DNA of 64,000 bases from an uncultured Oscillospiraceae bacterium (GCA_910586535.1 CAJUHS010000005.1:1-64000); one strand, 5' to 3'; positions 33,701 to 41,746 are shown, numbered from the stretch's first letter. The notes: generated by a model not told the origin, from the sequence alone. Numbers and translations: made by a program.

Positions 33701-34984
33701 TTACTCCGTGTCTGCACTGTCCTCCGGGGGACTTGTAATGCCTCTGACCATAGTGTCGAGAAGCTCCTGCAAGTCCGTGCCGTCTGGATTCCGCGCAGCT
33801 ATCGTCGTGCCGAAAACATTTGCGGGAGTCCAGAAGCTTCCGCCAACGTTCTGAAGATATCCGTATGCGGACTGCTCTCCCAGCGCGGCTATCGCTTTCG
33901 CAGCCCGAACTTCCTCCGAAGCCGCAGCCTTTACGTTTGAGGGACCCTCTCCCCTAAGCCTGAACAGTGTCAGCTGATTTTCTTCATTGGTAAGCCACTG
34001 CGCAAGACTCATAGACCATTCCGGCTCTTCTGTGGCGGAATTTACGCCCATAAGCTTATAGCCCGCAAAGCTGCACATCTGAACGCTGTCCCCGGCAATA
34101 GTGTATTCGGGAAGCTTTGCCGCGGCGTAATTTTCTCCGTAGGCTTCTTCTATATTTACCGCGTTCCAGGTACCGTTTATGCCGGCGATTATCGAACCGT
34201 CGGCTGCGCCGTTTACAAAAGTCTCGTCGCCGCAGTTTAAAAACCCGCCGTTTTCAGCAATTTTCAGCATTGCCTCTGCCACGTCCCTGCCCTTGTACCT
34301 TCCGTCCGCCGTATCTGCGGAGTTCCAGTCGCAGGAATTTGTCAGACCGTCCTCGTTGAGCGAAACGTCCAGACCCGCTCCCTTGAAAAACGAATATATG
34401 TACCAGCCGCTTGTAAAGTCCATGGCAAATTTCTTGCCGTTTTCTTCGGCGACCTGCAATATTCTGTCAAGACTTTTTACGTCCTCCTCAGACAGGTACG
34501 CTGAATTATAGTAAAGAAAGTATCCGTTGCTCGCGGTCACGGGATATGCGTAAAGCTTTCCGTCCACCGTCGCGGAACGTATCGCTCCGTTATCGGCTCC
34601 TCCGTTTTCTGCAACGATTGCGTCCGCTTCGCGAGTTATCTCCAGAAGCGCTCCCGCATTGTAAAGCTCTCGGAACTGATCGTCGGCAAAAGCGTAGATA
34701 TCAGCCGCTCCGGCAGGATTGGCAAGAACGGTCTCCTTGCAGGACAGCTCTTCCTCCTCGCTTACGGTAATGTGAAACACTGCCTCATCGGCGTGCAGAT
34801 CTGTAAATTCGGTTATCATCTGTTCAACTGCTTCCACACTCTCCTGAGGACACCATACCGACAGGGTAACTTCGGGAAGAGCCTTTCCGCAGCCGGAAAA
34901 TGCCATTGCCGATACTGCTAAGGCTGCGGAAAAAGCAGCGGCTTTACTTCCGATATACGATACGCAGCGTTTGAATTTATCCAT
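33701..34984 (-). CDS. extracellular solute-binding lipoprotein (sugar-type), orphan of a transporter
   Basis: About 427 aa. Signal peptide with lipobox 'VSAMAFSGCG' (lipidated Cys about residue 32), then a family-1-type binding protein: 'VTLSVWCPQESVEAVEQMIT', 'GAADIYAFADDQFRELYNAG', 'LYAYPVTASNGYFLYYNSAY', 'SIIAGINGTWNAV'. No permease genes lie adjacent; it is coupled (3-base gap) to a membrane HD-GYP gene, so a sensing rather than uptake role is plausible. ATG 34984 or GTG 34996 could be the start; ribosome-site spacing favours neither clearly. Confidence 0.85.
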   Translation of the reverse strand: MDKFKRCVSYIGSKAAAFSAALAVSAMAFSGCGKALPEVTLSVWCPQESVEAVEQMITEFTDLHADEAVFHITVSEEEELSCKETVLANPAGAADIYAFADDQFRELYNAGALLEITREADAIVAENGGADNGAIRSATVDGKLYAYPVTASNGYFLYYNSAYLSEEDVKSLDRILQVAEENGKKFAMDFTSGWYIYSFFKGAGLDVSLNEDGLTNSCDWNSADTADGRYKGRDVAEAMLKIAENGGFLNCGDETFVNGAADGSIIAGINGTWNAVNIEEAYGENYAAAKLPEYTIAGDSVQMCSFAGYKLMGVNSATEEPEWSMSLAQWLTNEENQLTLFRLRGEGPSNVKAAASEEVRAAKAIAALGEQSAYGYLQNVGGSFWTPANVFGTTIAARNPDGTDLQELLDTMVRGITSPPEDSADTE

Positions 34985-35179
34985 AATACGATTCACATTC
35001 CTTTCAGCAAATGTTTCAGGTTAGTTCCGATACCGCGTCAGACTGCTTAAACGGTTTCCGTATCTATAACATATATCATATCCGTATGGATAATAATACT
35101 ACGGATATTACGTTTTTATCAAAATTTTGCCGCATTTTCTGCGGCTTTCAAGACAGAAACTTTATACAAATATGTAAAC

Positions 35180-35208
35180 ATTATACCACGAATGTCAATC
35201 CGTGTCAA
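35180..35208 (-). promoter_or_regulatory. promoter of the lipoprotein / HD-GYP operon
   Basis: On the minus strand TTGACA (35203-35208), 17-base spacer ending CGTGG, TATAAT (35180-35185): near consensus, with a ~190-base leader. Confidence 0.85.
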
Positions 35209-35317
35209 TTGAAAAAAAGACTTTTCAAAGATATATGGTGACATAAACCCGGCATGCTTAATCACAAAACGATTGTGCATAACCACTAAAACGGCACGGG
35301 AAATTTTTTTACAATTA

Positions 35318-35346
35318 TGGACTTTTTTGCAAACATATTGTATAAT
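35318..35346 (+). promoter_or_regulatory. promoter of the flavoprotein gene
   Basis: TGGACT (35318-35323), 17-base spacer, TATAAT (35341-35346), about 60 bases before the ATG. Confidence 0.6.
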
Positions 35347-35409
35347 GTATATAATATGTTTATTGAAAGAAAATACGCCGCTGGAGTTGCGAGAAAATAA
35401 GGAGAAGAA

Positions 35410-36072
35410 ATGAAAATAGTGATAATCAACGGCAGTCCCCGAAAGAACGGCGCGACCGCGGGCATACTCAGAGCAATGGAGGACAAGCTTGCCGAAAATG
35501 GCGCGGAGACCGAGTTTTTCAACGTATGCGATATGAACATTTCCCCGTGCAGGGGCTGCTGCTCCTGCTATAAAACGGGACGCTGCTTTATTGACGACGG
35601 CTGCGAAAGGCTTTCCTCCAAAATTGCGGAAGCGGACGGTATCATAATAGGTTCGCCAACCTATGCAAGCAACGTTTCGGGACAGCTCAAGCAATTTATC
35701 GACCGCGGACATTTTGTTATCGAGCAGCTTCTTTACGGCAAATACGCCGTCAGCGTCGCTACGGGGGAAAATTACGGCAGCGGCGATACAAGCGCGGTAC
35801 TCAACAAACTGCTGAAATATTCGGGCGCAAGGCTCAGCGGGAAAATAATATGCGATCTGCCTTTCGGGAGCGGACTTACGGAAAAAACTTGCGATAAAGC
35901 ATACCGTGCCTCGGACAGGCTTTTCACGGATATTTCGTGCAAAAAGGCATACTTTTTTCAGTCGCTTATACATAAAATTATTTTTAACGCGGGCATAAAG
36001 CCGTTTGTTGAAAGGAAAGGTGAAAGCTACAGCGGCGTGATCCAAAAGTGGAAAAATATCGGTATAAACTAA
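35410..36072 (+). CDS. NADPH-dependent FMN reductase / iron-sulfur flavoprotein-like
   Basis: 220 aa flavodoxin-fold protein. The FMN phosphate loop is 'IINGSPRKNGATAGIL'; 'MNISPCRGCCSCYKTGRC' is the compact Cys cluster typical of iron-sulfur flavoproteins of anaerobes; 'GIIIGSPTYASNVSGQLKQF' binds the flavin ring. The C-terminal region ('FFQSLIHKIIFNAGIKPFV') is partly hydrophobic. ATG 35410 is preceded by AGGAGAAG. Probably an electron carrier or redox-stress reductase; single-gene unit with promoter and terminator. Confidence 0.85.
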   Translation: MKIVIINGSPRKNGATAGILRAMEDKLAENGAETEFFNVCDMNISPCRGCCSCYKTGRCFIDDGCERLSSKIAEADGIIIGSPTYASNVSGQLKQFIDRGHFVIEQLLYGKYAVSVATGENYGSGDTSAVLNKLLKYSGARLSGKIICDLPFGSGLTEKTCDKAYRASDRLFTDISCKKAYFFQSLIHKIIFNAGIKPFVERKGESYSGVIQKWKNIGIN

Positions 36073-36099
36073 AAAGCATAATAACATAAGTATAAAATC

Positions 36100-36150
36100 G
36101 AAGCCCCGGTCTCCGCGCGTAAAAACGCGGGGGCCGGGACTTCTTTATAA
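36100..36150 (+). terminator. terminator after the flavoprotein gene
   Basis: GC-rich stem 36100-36118 / 36125-36143 (GAAG..CCGG..CGCG pairing with CGCG..CCGG..CTTC, small bulges), followed by TTTATA. It also faces the convergent LytTR gene. Confidence 0.7.
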
Positions 36151-36195
36151 GTACAAAACAATTGGGAAGCTTCACAAAAGCTTACGGACACGAAT

Positions 36196-36924
36196 TTACC
36201 GATGAACAGTCTGAGACCGCATTATCCGTCTTATCCCGCCGAGACGGCTGGGAGTGACCGAGCAAAAGATATCATCCTCAAAGAACATCAGACCGTCGTC
36301 TATCCTTTTAACCTCGGACAGGTTCGCTATCGTTGAAGATCGGGTTATCTCAAATCTTTCGTCAAGCTCGGTTATAAGCTTTGAAATATCCGCACGCATT
36401 GTGTCGGTACCGTTTTTATGGTAAATCGTACAGCGGTGCTGCTGCTTGATAGTCTCTATATAGTATATGTCGGAATAGCTTATGATTTTCAGAAAACCGT
36501 CTCCGTCAAAGGCCATTATGCCGCCGCATACAGTTATCACCCTGCGATATATACCTGTAAGTACGCTTTCAAACCTCGGTTCAAACCCGTCTGCGGAAGA
36601 GTCTATGTACCCGCATACTCCTCTCAAAGAGTTTACCGCATAAACTGCATTCTCCGCCGAATCGGATACTATACAGAAGCTTACACGCCTGTACAGGGCT
36701 GATATCTCATCTATAACGCTTTTCCAATCGGAGCAGCTTACCGCGTCCGCGATAACAAGATACCCCCTGTCTGGTTTTATCAGTTTTTTAAGCTCCTCCG
36801 CACTGCGTGGAACGGCAGGGTGCAGCGACATGAGCCGCATTCGCCTGCGCATTATTATGCCGTCGGTAATCTGCTGTAAGAGGACTTCCCTTTCTCCTGT
36901 TCCGGAATAAATAATCACTTCCAT
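36196..36924 (-). CDS. LytTR-family DNA-binding regulator with atypical N-terminal domain
   Basis: 242 aa. The C-terminal ~100 residues are a LytTR domain: 'IISYSDIYYIETIKQQHRCT', 'LITELDERFEITRSSTIANL' and the 'VKRIDDGLMFFEDD' region match the conserved fold. The N-terminal ~125 residues ('MEVIIYSGTGEREVLLQQIT', 'VIADAVSCSDWKSVIDEIS') look receiver-like but lack the usual phospho-Asp pattern DD..D..K, so activation is unclear. ATG 36924 follows AAAGGA at 8 bases. Divergent from an unknown protein gene; repeats in the shared upstream region are candidate binding sites. Confidence 0.82.
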   Translation of the reverse strand: MEVIIYSGTGEREVLLQQITDGIIMRRRMRLMSLHPAVPRSAEELKKLIKPDRGYLVIADAVSCSDWKSVIDEISALYRRVSFCIVSDSAENAVYAVNSLRGVCGYIDSSADGFEPRFESVLTGIYRRVITVCGGIMAFDGDGFLKIISYSDIYYIETIKQQHRCTIYHKNGTDTMRADISKLITELDERFEITRSSTIANLSEVKRIDDGLMFFEDDIFCSVTPSRLGGIRRIMRSQTVHR

Positions 36925-36942
36925 TTTCCGGTTCCTTTCATT

Positions 36943-36974
36943 GTATACTAACGGCGCCGATATTTTAAGTATAC
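36943..36974. promoter_or_regulatory. inverted repeat upstream of the LytTR gene
   Basis: GTATACT (36943-36949) and AGTATAC (36968-36974) form a 7-base inverted repeat, 18 bases apart, 20-50 bases before the LytTR start; either element also resembles a -10 box. Confidence 0.4.
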
Positions 36975-36985
36975 ATATGAAACGG

Positions 36986-37053
36986 CGACACGGAGCAAAT
37001 CTGTCACAGACAGGCTTTATTTTGTCACGGATTTCCCTCGCTGTCTGACACGG
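36986..37053. promoter_or_regulatory. array of TGTCACGG-like repeats, candidate LytTR sites
   Basis: CGACACGG (36986), TGTCACAG (37002), TGTCACGG (37023) and TGACACGG (37046) occur within 68 bases in the divergent region. The two central copies start 21 bases apart, the spacing known for LytTR-type (AgrA-like) direct repeats. A possible extended -10 promoter for the plus-strand gene lies ~60 bases further right. Confidence 0.5.
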
Positions 37054-37112
37054 CAATGCGGTGACGCTTTTTCCGCTTTTTATGACATATCTGTGCTGAC
37101 GGTTTCAAAGAG

Positions 37113-37178
37113 TGCTATAATCGGGACAAGCTGATACGGAAACGCCGGACAGACGCAAAGGAAAATTCCTCCCGATTA
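37113..37178 (+). promoter_or_regulatory. extended -10 promoter with overlapping inverted repeat, upstream of unknown gene
   Basis: TGCTATAAT (37113-37121) is a consensus extended -10. TAATCGGGA (37118-37126) is repeated inverted as TCCCGATTA (37170-37178), straddling the expected start site. Confidence 0.45.
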
Positions 37179-37248
37179 GGGCTATCAAATAACTTTAATT
37201 CCAGTTGCGCAGTACTCCGCGAATATCCGTCGGCATTACATAGATAAT

Positions 37249-37325
37249 CTGCCGGAGGTACGGCTGCGGCAGCCGCCGGCAGTAACAAGATTATGCGGGA
37301 AAACCCGTGAAATAAACTTAAAAAC
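37249..37325 (+). promoter_or_regulatory. structured 5' leader before the unknown protein gene
   Basis: CTGCCGG / CCGGCAG encloses CGGCTG-CGG-CAGCCG, and flanking ATAATC/GATTAT extends the stem; a further CGGG-AAAA-CCCG hairpin follows. No T-run, so not a terminator. The leader is ~220 bases long. Confidence 0.45.
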
Positions 37326-37349
37326 GCCGCAGAGAAAGAGGTAATCATT

Positions 37350-37973
37350 ATGGCAAACGCAGATATGAAGATCAGAGTAAAGAGCAAACTCGGCACTACT
37401 CAGCAGGTACTCCTTTATCAGGAGGCAATTACTCTCAACGTCAAAAATTTTAAAACAGCGGCATGGGAACATCAGTATCTTGCTCCCGGCGCACAGATGA
37501 GAGCAATGCTCCCCACCGAAATATCCATCGGCTCTATGGAAGTTATCGGTCACGACGGCAAGATCATGACCAAGCTTATTCCTGTTGAGTACAACACCGC
37601 ATGGGATATCTGCGACAACGGCGGCGCCCTCGACGTACGCAAGAGCGCAGAGCCTTCACCTACGGGAGACACTATTGAGATTCACAACAAGAACAAATCT
37701 ACCAGCGAAGCCGTTATTGCAAAGAACGGCAAGCCTCTGTTCGCTTGCAGCGTTCGCCCCGGCTTCAAGGTAAACTTTGCTATCCACCCCAAGCTGTTCG
37801 TTGCTCTCAGTGATTTTGAGATCACCGATCCTTTCTTCGACGCGGCCACTATTTCCAGAAGACCCGTTGAGATCGAGTACGAGGGTCAGCAGTACCTCAC
37901 CGTTATACTCTCCGAAAATGAGAGCACAGGCGAAGTTACGGTTGACTACAACTTTGACAAATTTGAGGAATAA
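37350..37973 (+). CDS. unknown protein, two-repeat beta-rich (207 aa)
   Basis: I do not recognise the family. No signal peptide or membrane segment; predicted beta-rich. Two halves look related: 'YLAPGAQMRAMLPTEISIGS' and 'SVRPGFKVNFAIHPKLFVAL' share a P-G-(x)n-P-x(3-4)-I/V pattern, each followed by a similar strand ('MEVIGHD', 'DFEITDP'). Codon use is rich in preferred codons (AAC, ATC, GGC, CTC), suggesting high expression. A GAGGT site precedes the ATG, after a long structured leader. Divergent LytTR gene nearby could control it. Small acidic cytoplasmic or non-classically exported protein; function unknown. Confidence 0.75.
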   Translation: MANADMKIRVKSKLGTTQQVLLYQEAITLNVKNFKTAAWEHQYLAPGAQMRAMLPTEISIGSMEVIGHDGKIMTKLIPVEYNTAWDICDNGGALDVRKSAEPSPTGDTIEIHNKNKSTSEAVIAKNGKPLFACSVRPGFKVNFAIHPKLFVALSDFEITDPFFDAATISRRPVEIEYEGQQYLTVILSENESTGEVTVDYNFDKFEE

Positions 37974-38010
37974 TTCCCCCGTAACCGTTCAGGACGTTAA
38001 CAGCAAGCAT

Positions 38011-38050
38011 TGCGGCGCAGGAACACAAGTTTCTGCGCCGCATATTATTT
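38011..38050 (+). terminator. terminator of the unknown protein gene
   Basis: Perfect 10-base stem TGCGGCGCAG / CTGCGCCGCA (38011-38020 with 38033-38042), then TATTATTT. Confidence 0.8.
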
Positions 38051-38118
38051 GATTCCAAAAATTAAAAGTAATGTAATATTTTACCGATAACTGTAATCTA
38101 AATGTAAACTGAAAACCG

Positions 38119-38147
38119 TTGCAATCATGTCGGCAAAGGTGTATAAT
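38119..38147 (+). promoter_or_regulatory. promoter of the glycosyltransferase operon
   Basis: TTGCAA (38119-38124), 17-base spacer, TATAAT (38142-38147), 35 bases before the ATG. Confidence 0.75.
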
Positions 38148-38181
38148 AAGCAATATTAAAGGTCTTTAAGGAGACGATGAT

Positions 38182-39231
38182 ATGTACAATTACTGCGCCG
38201 TTATCCCGTCGCTGGATCCTGACGAGCGTATACTCAGTATAGCAGGAAAGCTCAGTGACAAAGGCTTCGGAAAAATAATTGCCGTAAATGACGGCAGCAG
38301 ATCGGACGAGCTTTTTATCCGCCTGAGGGAGGAATACGGCTGCGACGTGCTTACCCACTGCGTAAACTTCGGCAAAGGCAGAGGCATGAAAACCGCCATG
38401 AACCACTATATGAACGAATACTCCGCTTCCATGGACGGCGTCGTTTTTGTGGACAGCGACGATCAGCACCACATTGACGACGTGTGCGCCTGCTGCGAGT
38501 GCCTGTCCGAGAATCCCGGCTGTCTGGTGCTTGGCTCGCGGGACTTTTCCGACCCCAACGTCCCTCCGAGAAGCCGCTTCGGCAACAGGACTACCTCCCG
38601 CTTTTTCAGGCTTTTCTGCGGTCTTTCCATAAACGATACCCAGACAGGTCTCCGCGCCATGGGCAACGACATCATACCAAAGCTTGTGACCATAGGCGGC
38701 GAACGGTTCGACTATGAGACCAATATGCTGCTGGAAACAAAAAATCTTGACATTCCCATTAAGGAAGTACCGATAAAAACCATTTACATAGAGGACAACA
38801 AGCAGTCCCACTTTAATCCCATAAAGGATTCCATTGCTATCTACAAAACCATTTTGGGGTATATTTCCTCGTCCCTCGCGGCGGCGGCGATAGACCTTGG
38901 GCTTTACTGGCTGCTGTCAGTACTGCTGGGCGGTCTGGGAGGAAAGCTCCGTATTGCGCTGTCAACGGTATTTGCGCGTATCGTTTCATCGCTTTTCAAC
39001 TACACCGTAAACAGCAAGGCGGTATTCAAGTCCTCGGAAAATCCTAAGCGCACCATTGTGAGATATTACATTTTGTGCATACTGCAAACGGCTGCCTCCT
39101 ACGGAGGGGTATACGGGCTGTCGCTGATATTCGGACAGGATCATACCACGCTGATAAAGCTTCCCGTGGACTGCTTGCTGTTCCTGCTGAGCTATAAGAT
39201 ACAGCAGAACTGGGTTTTTAAAAGAAAATAG
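38182..39231 (+). CDS. GT2 glycosyltransferase fused to a GtrA-like membrane domain
   Basis: 349 aa. Residues 1-~215 are a GT-A fold family-2 transferase: 'YNYCAVIPSLDPDERILSI', 'IIAVNDGSRSDE', DxD-type 'VVFVDSDDQHHIDDV', and 'GNRTTSRFFRLFCGLSINDT' typical of polyprenyl-phosphate mannose/glucose synthases. Residues ~225-349 carry four transmembrane helices of a GtrA-like domain ('YISSSLAAAAIDLGLYWLLS', 'FNYTVNSKAVFK', 'LSYKIQQNWVFKRK'). Likely makes and flips an undecaprenyl-phosphate sugar for cell-surface glycosylation. First gene of an operon with the phosphodiester glycosidase. Confidence 0.88.
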   Translation: MYNYCAVIPSLDPDERILSIAGKLSDKGFGKIIAVNDGSRSDELFIRLREEYGCDVLTHCVNFGKGRGMKTAMNHYMNEYSASMDGVVFVDSDDQHHIDDVCACCECLSENPGCLVLGSRDFSDPNVPPRSRFGNRTTSRFFRLFCGLSINDTQTGLRAMGNDIIPKLVTIGGERFDYETNMLLETKNLDIPIKEVPIKTIYIEDNKQSHFNPIKDSIAIYKTILGYISSSLAAAAIDLGLYWLLSVLLGGLGGKLRIALSTVFARIVSSLFNYTVNSKAVFKSSENPKRTIVRYYILCILQTAASYGGVYGLSLIFGQDHTTLIKLPVDCLLFLLSYKIQQNWVFKRK

Positions 39232-39252
39232 AGAATAGAATTGTTTCCTTAC

Positions 39253-39271
39253 TTCTATCCTCTGTTCTCTA
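39253..39271 (+). repeat. 19-base dispersed repeat, copy 2
   Basis: Identical to 12477-12495; followed by AATCTCTAACTGTCTAA, which resembles CTCTAACTTCTAACCTCTAA at 11678-11697. Lies in the 73-base gap between two operon genes. Confidence 0.6.
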
Positions 39272-39304
39272 ATCTCTAACTGTCTAAAAAAGGGGTAATT
39301 TTTT

Positions 39305-40354
39305 ATGAGCGGTACATCGACAGCCGCAAATGTATTCCGCGTGATCGGAAAGATAACAGGACGCTTTTTCGCGCTTCTTGGAGTGATACTGCTTGCGGCG
39401 GTGATAATGCTTGTGGGGGTATCCTATATTTTCTGCAAGGGTCCGTCGCCGCTGGCTTCGGACTTATTCGTGGTCACTATGATGGAAACAAGCGCGCTTA
39501 AATTCGTTCCCGCCATGTTTTTTTCGGACGCTGAGATAAAGGCGATACAGGCGCGAAACTCTACCGTTGAGACCTTAGAGGTAACGGACGAGTCCCTGAT
39601 AGTAATTCCCACCGCGGAGGAGATAGCCTCCGACAGCGAGCGGGAGCCTTTGGAAATAATCGACATTGCCGCTTCTACCTACAAGGGGAAGCTTATGATA
39701 GTCCGCGATCCGTCAAGAGTGGTAATGGCTGTTCCTCCGGTACTCGGAGCAAACGGAGAGGGCGTGCAGATATCGAAAATGGTGGAAAGCGAGGGCGGCG
39801 TGGCTGGAATAAACGCAGGCGGCTTCATTGACGTTGGCGGCGTAGGCAACGGCGGAGAGCCGCTCGGTATTGTCATAAAGGACGGCAAGCTGCTGTACGA
39901 CGGCGGCTCGTCCATAGTTATCGGATTTGACAAGGACGACAAGCTTATAGTGGGCTGGATGTCCGCACAGCAGGCTATGGAGAAAAATATCCGCGACGGC
40001 TGTTCATTCGGTCCGGTATTCATCGTAAACGGCAAACGCGCCGACGTTGCGGGAACAGGCGGAGGTCTCAACCCACGCACCTGCATAGGTCAGACTGCCG
40101 ACGGAAGCGTACTTTTGCTCACAATTGACGGAAGACAGGCTACCAGCATAGGCGCGACCTACGAGGACTGCATAAACATTTTAGAGGAGTACGGCGCAGT
40201 AAACGCCGCAAACCTTGACGGAGGCTCTTCCACGGTAATGTACTACAACGGCGAGGTCATAAACGTATCCGCTTCGGTATACGGTCCCAGAAAGCTGCCC
40301 ACGGCATTTGTGGTACTTCCCGAAAAAACAGCGGAGGGAGGCGCGGCGCAGTGA
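39305..40354 (+). CDS. membrane-anchored phosphodiester glycosidase (NAGPA domain)
   Basis: 349 aa. One N-terminal transmembrane segment (about residues 20-45, 'FFALLGVILLAAVIMLVGVS') anchors an extracytoplasmic NAGPA/DUF2233 domain (about 125-340): 'VVMAVPPVLGANGEGVQISK', 'GGVAGINAGGFIDVGG', 'FGPVFIVNGKRAD', 'RTCIGQTADGSVLLLTIDGR' and the signature 'NAANLDGGSSTVMYYNGE'. Such enzymes cleave sugar-1-phosphodiester bonds. With the upstream glycosyltransferase it probably acts on surface polysaccharides or teichoic-type glycosyl phosphodiesters. Its stop overlaps the next gene's GTG (GTGA). Confidence 0.9.
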   Translation: MSGTSTAANVFRVIGKITGRFFALLGVILLAAVIMLVGVSYIFCKGPSPLASDLFVVTMMETSALKFVPAMFFSDAEIKAIQARNSTVETLEVTDESLIVIPTAEEIASDSEREPLEIIDIAASTYKGKLMIVRDPSRVVMAVPPVLGANGEGVQISKMVESEGGVAGINAGGFIDVGGVGNGGEPLGIVIKDGKLLYDGGSSIVIGFDKDDKLIVGWMSAQQAMEKNIRDGCSFGPVFIVNGKRADVAGTGGGLNPRTCIGQTADGSVLLLTIDGRQATSIGATYEDCINILEEYGAVNAANLDGGSSTVMYYNGEVINVSASVYGPRKLPTAFVVLPEKTAEGGAAQ

Positions 40355-41469
40355 GTTATACAGCCGAACATTTTGCGGATACTCACGCAAAAACCTCAAA
40401 AAAAGAAAAGTCCCAAAAACCAAAAAAGAAAAGACATATTTACTCTATTGTACTGATGGTGATTTTTACCGCGCTGATGTTCCTGTCCACCCGCGTGTGG
40501 GATTTTACATGGGAACAGCTGGAGATGTACGAATCGGGACACATCAAGCACGCGGAGGAAAAGCTTTCGGAAAAATTCCGTCTCAACCAAATTGATGTTA
40601 TACTTGATGAAAAGCGCATTGAATACGACCGCTTCAACCGCCGCGAGGACTACATGACCTATATGCTTGAAATTTTCGGTAACGACTACACCTCCGCAAA
40701 AATGACAAAGGGCAGGACTCTTGAGGACGGCTCGGTGCTGTACGACGTACGGCTGGGAAACACCAAGTTTGCGGAGTACACCCTTTTCAAAAACGGCGGC
40801 TATTGGGACTATAAGTCCGCAGACCTTAACGATGAGCTTTTTGTCAAGACCCATTCGGTAAAGGTGGTAGTTCCCGAAAATGCGGATGTTCGGGCGAACG
40901 GCGAGCTTCTCGGCACCGACTTTATTTCCTCGGAAACATACGCTGTACACGACTTCGACGGTCTGGACGACAAAAGCCTGATACCGCGGTTTACGGTGTA
41001 CGATACAGGAAACATTTTTATCAGCGAACCTGAGGTCAGCGTACACGCCCAAAACGGTCGGGAGCTTGTCATTTCGGAGGACAATAAAAATCTGAGGGCT
41101 CTTCCGGAGCCAACGGAGGAGCAGCTTGCGGAGATAAAAGCGGCGGCTGAGGAATCCGCTCTTGTTTACGCCATGTACATAACACAGGATACCTCATTCG
41201 AGCCGCTGAAAAAATATCTTGTAGGGGATTCGGAGCTGTACCGCAGGATAAAGGACTTCTACCACGACTGGTACCGCGACCATACAACCACTTATGACAA
41301 CGTTGTTTTTTCAGACATTGTGATGTACGACGAGGAGCATTTTACCCTGCACATCGAGTTCGATTACCATGTCAACATCGGCTACCGTGTAAACGACTAC
41401 GAGGTGGAATATACCATGTCCCTGATTAAGCTTGACGGGGTCTGGAAAATTGCGGGTATGATAATGTGA
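40351..41469 (+). CDS. unknown membrane-anchored protein of the glycosidase operon
   Basis: 372 aa from GTG 40351, overlapping the preceding stop by four bases. A short Lys-rich cytoplasmic tail is followed by one transmembrane helix (about 29-46, 'IYSIVLMVIFTALMFLSTRV'), then a ~325-residue extracytoplasmic part. The middle has a small beta domain ('SVKVVVPENADVRANGELLG') and the last ~110 residues ('ESALVYAMYITQDTSFEPLK', 'YTMSLIKLDGVWKIAGMIM') look like an NTF2-like cone fold. No catalytic motif. Coupling suggests it partners the glycosidase, perhaps as scaffold. Family not recognised. Confidence 0.8.
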   Translation: MSYTAEHFADTHAKTSKKEKSQKPKKKRHIYSIVLMVIFTALMFLSTRVWDFTWEQLEMYESGHIKHAEEKLSEKFRLNQIDVILDEKRIEYDRFNRREDYMTYMLEIFGNDYTSAKMTKGRTLEDGSVLYDVRLGNTKFAEYTLFKNGGYWDYKSADLNDELFVKTHSVKVVVPENADVRANGELLGTDFISSETYAVHDFDGLDDKSLIPRFTVYDTGNIFISEPEVSVHAQNGRELVISEDNKNLRALPEPTEEQLAEIKAAAEESALVYAMYITQDTSFEPLKKYLVGDSELYRRIKDFYHDWYRDHTTTYDNVVFSDIVMYDEEHFTLHIEFDYHVNIGYRVNDYEVEYTMSLIKLDGVWKIAGMIM

Positions 41470-41499
41470 CAAATATAACAGCCGAAAACGAAATACCCC

Positions 41500-41541
41500 A
41501 AACAGGTACTGCGCCGCTGTATTGGCGCGGTACCTGTTTTG
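41500..41541 (+). terminator. terminator of the glycosyltransferase operon
   Basis: AAACAGGTAC-T-GCGCC / GGCGC-G-GTACCTGTTT (T-G pair in the middle), 8-base loop, then TGTC. Confidence 0.8.
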
Positions 41542-41658
41542 TCAGAAGTTTTACCAAGAACGACTGAATATATTACTGCTTAAAACTCACCGCGGTTCAT
41601 TTTCTCCGCCATACCGCCGTTTGTCCTAAAAGCAAATATTGGACATAGTGAAAAAATA

Positions 41659-41687
41659 TTGACAATTTCCTTGTGAAATGGTAAAAT
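41659..41687 (+). promoter_or_regulatory. promoter of the LRR-dockerin gene
   Basis: TTGACA (41659-41664), 17-base spacer ending ATGG, TAAAAT (41682-41687). It overlaps the ATG at 41678, so that ATG cannot be the gene start. Confidence 0.8.
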
Positions 41688-41746
41688 ATATACGTATATT
41701 AGTACTTTTTGCCGCCGAGTTTTCGGTGCAAAGCGGAGGAATTTTG

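Larger units (their letters stand above)
34985..35409. other. divergent intergenic region, 425 bases
   Basis: Holds the minus-strand promoter of the lipoprotein operon and the plus-strand promoter of the flavoprotein gene (listed separately). The lipoprotein leader contains the inverted repeat ATCCGTA (35080-35086) / TACGGAT (35100-35106). No gene seen. Confidence 0.5.

Noticed and set aside
35119..36087. 322-codon minus-strand frame over the flavoprotein gene
   Set aside because: Low-complexity Phe/Cys-rich translation typical of antisense; the plus strand encodes a clear flavodoxin-fold protein with promoter and terminator.
37118..37210. Possible c-di-GMP-I riboswitch (GACGCAAAG at 37152-37160 and a later CCAGTTGC)
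   Set aside because: The GNRA hairpin and the CCUAAG/UAUGG receptor expected for this class are not found, and the likely promoter would leave the 5' arm untranscribed.
41678..41746. ATG 41678 as start of the LRR-dockerin gene
   Set aside because: It overlaps the spacer and -10 of the promoter (41659-41687); ATG 41747 has GGAGGA and starts a proper signal peptide.
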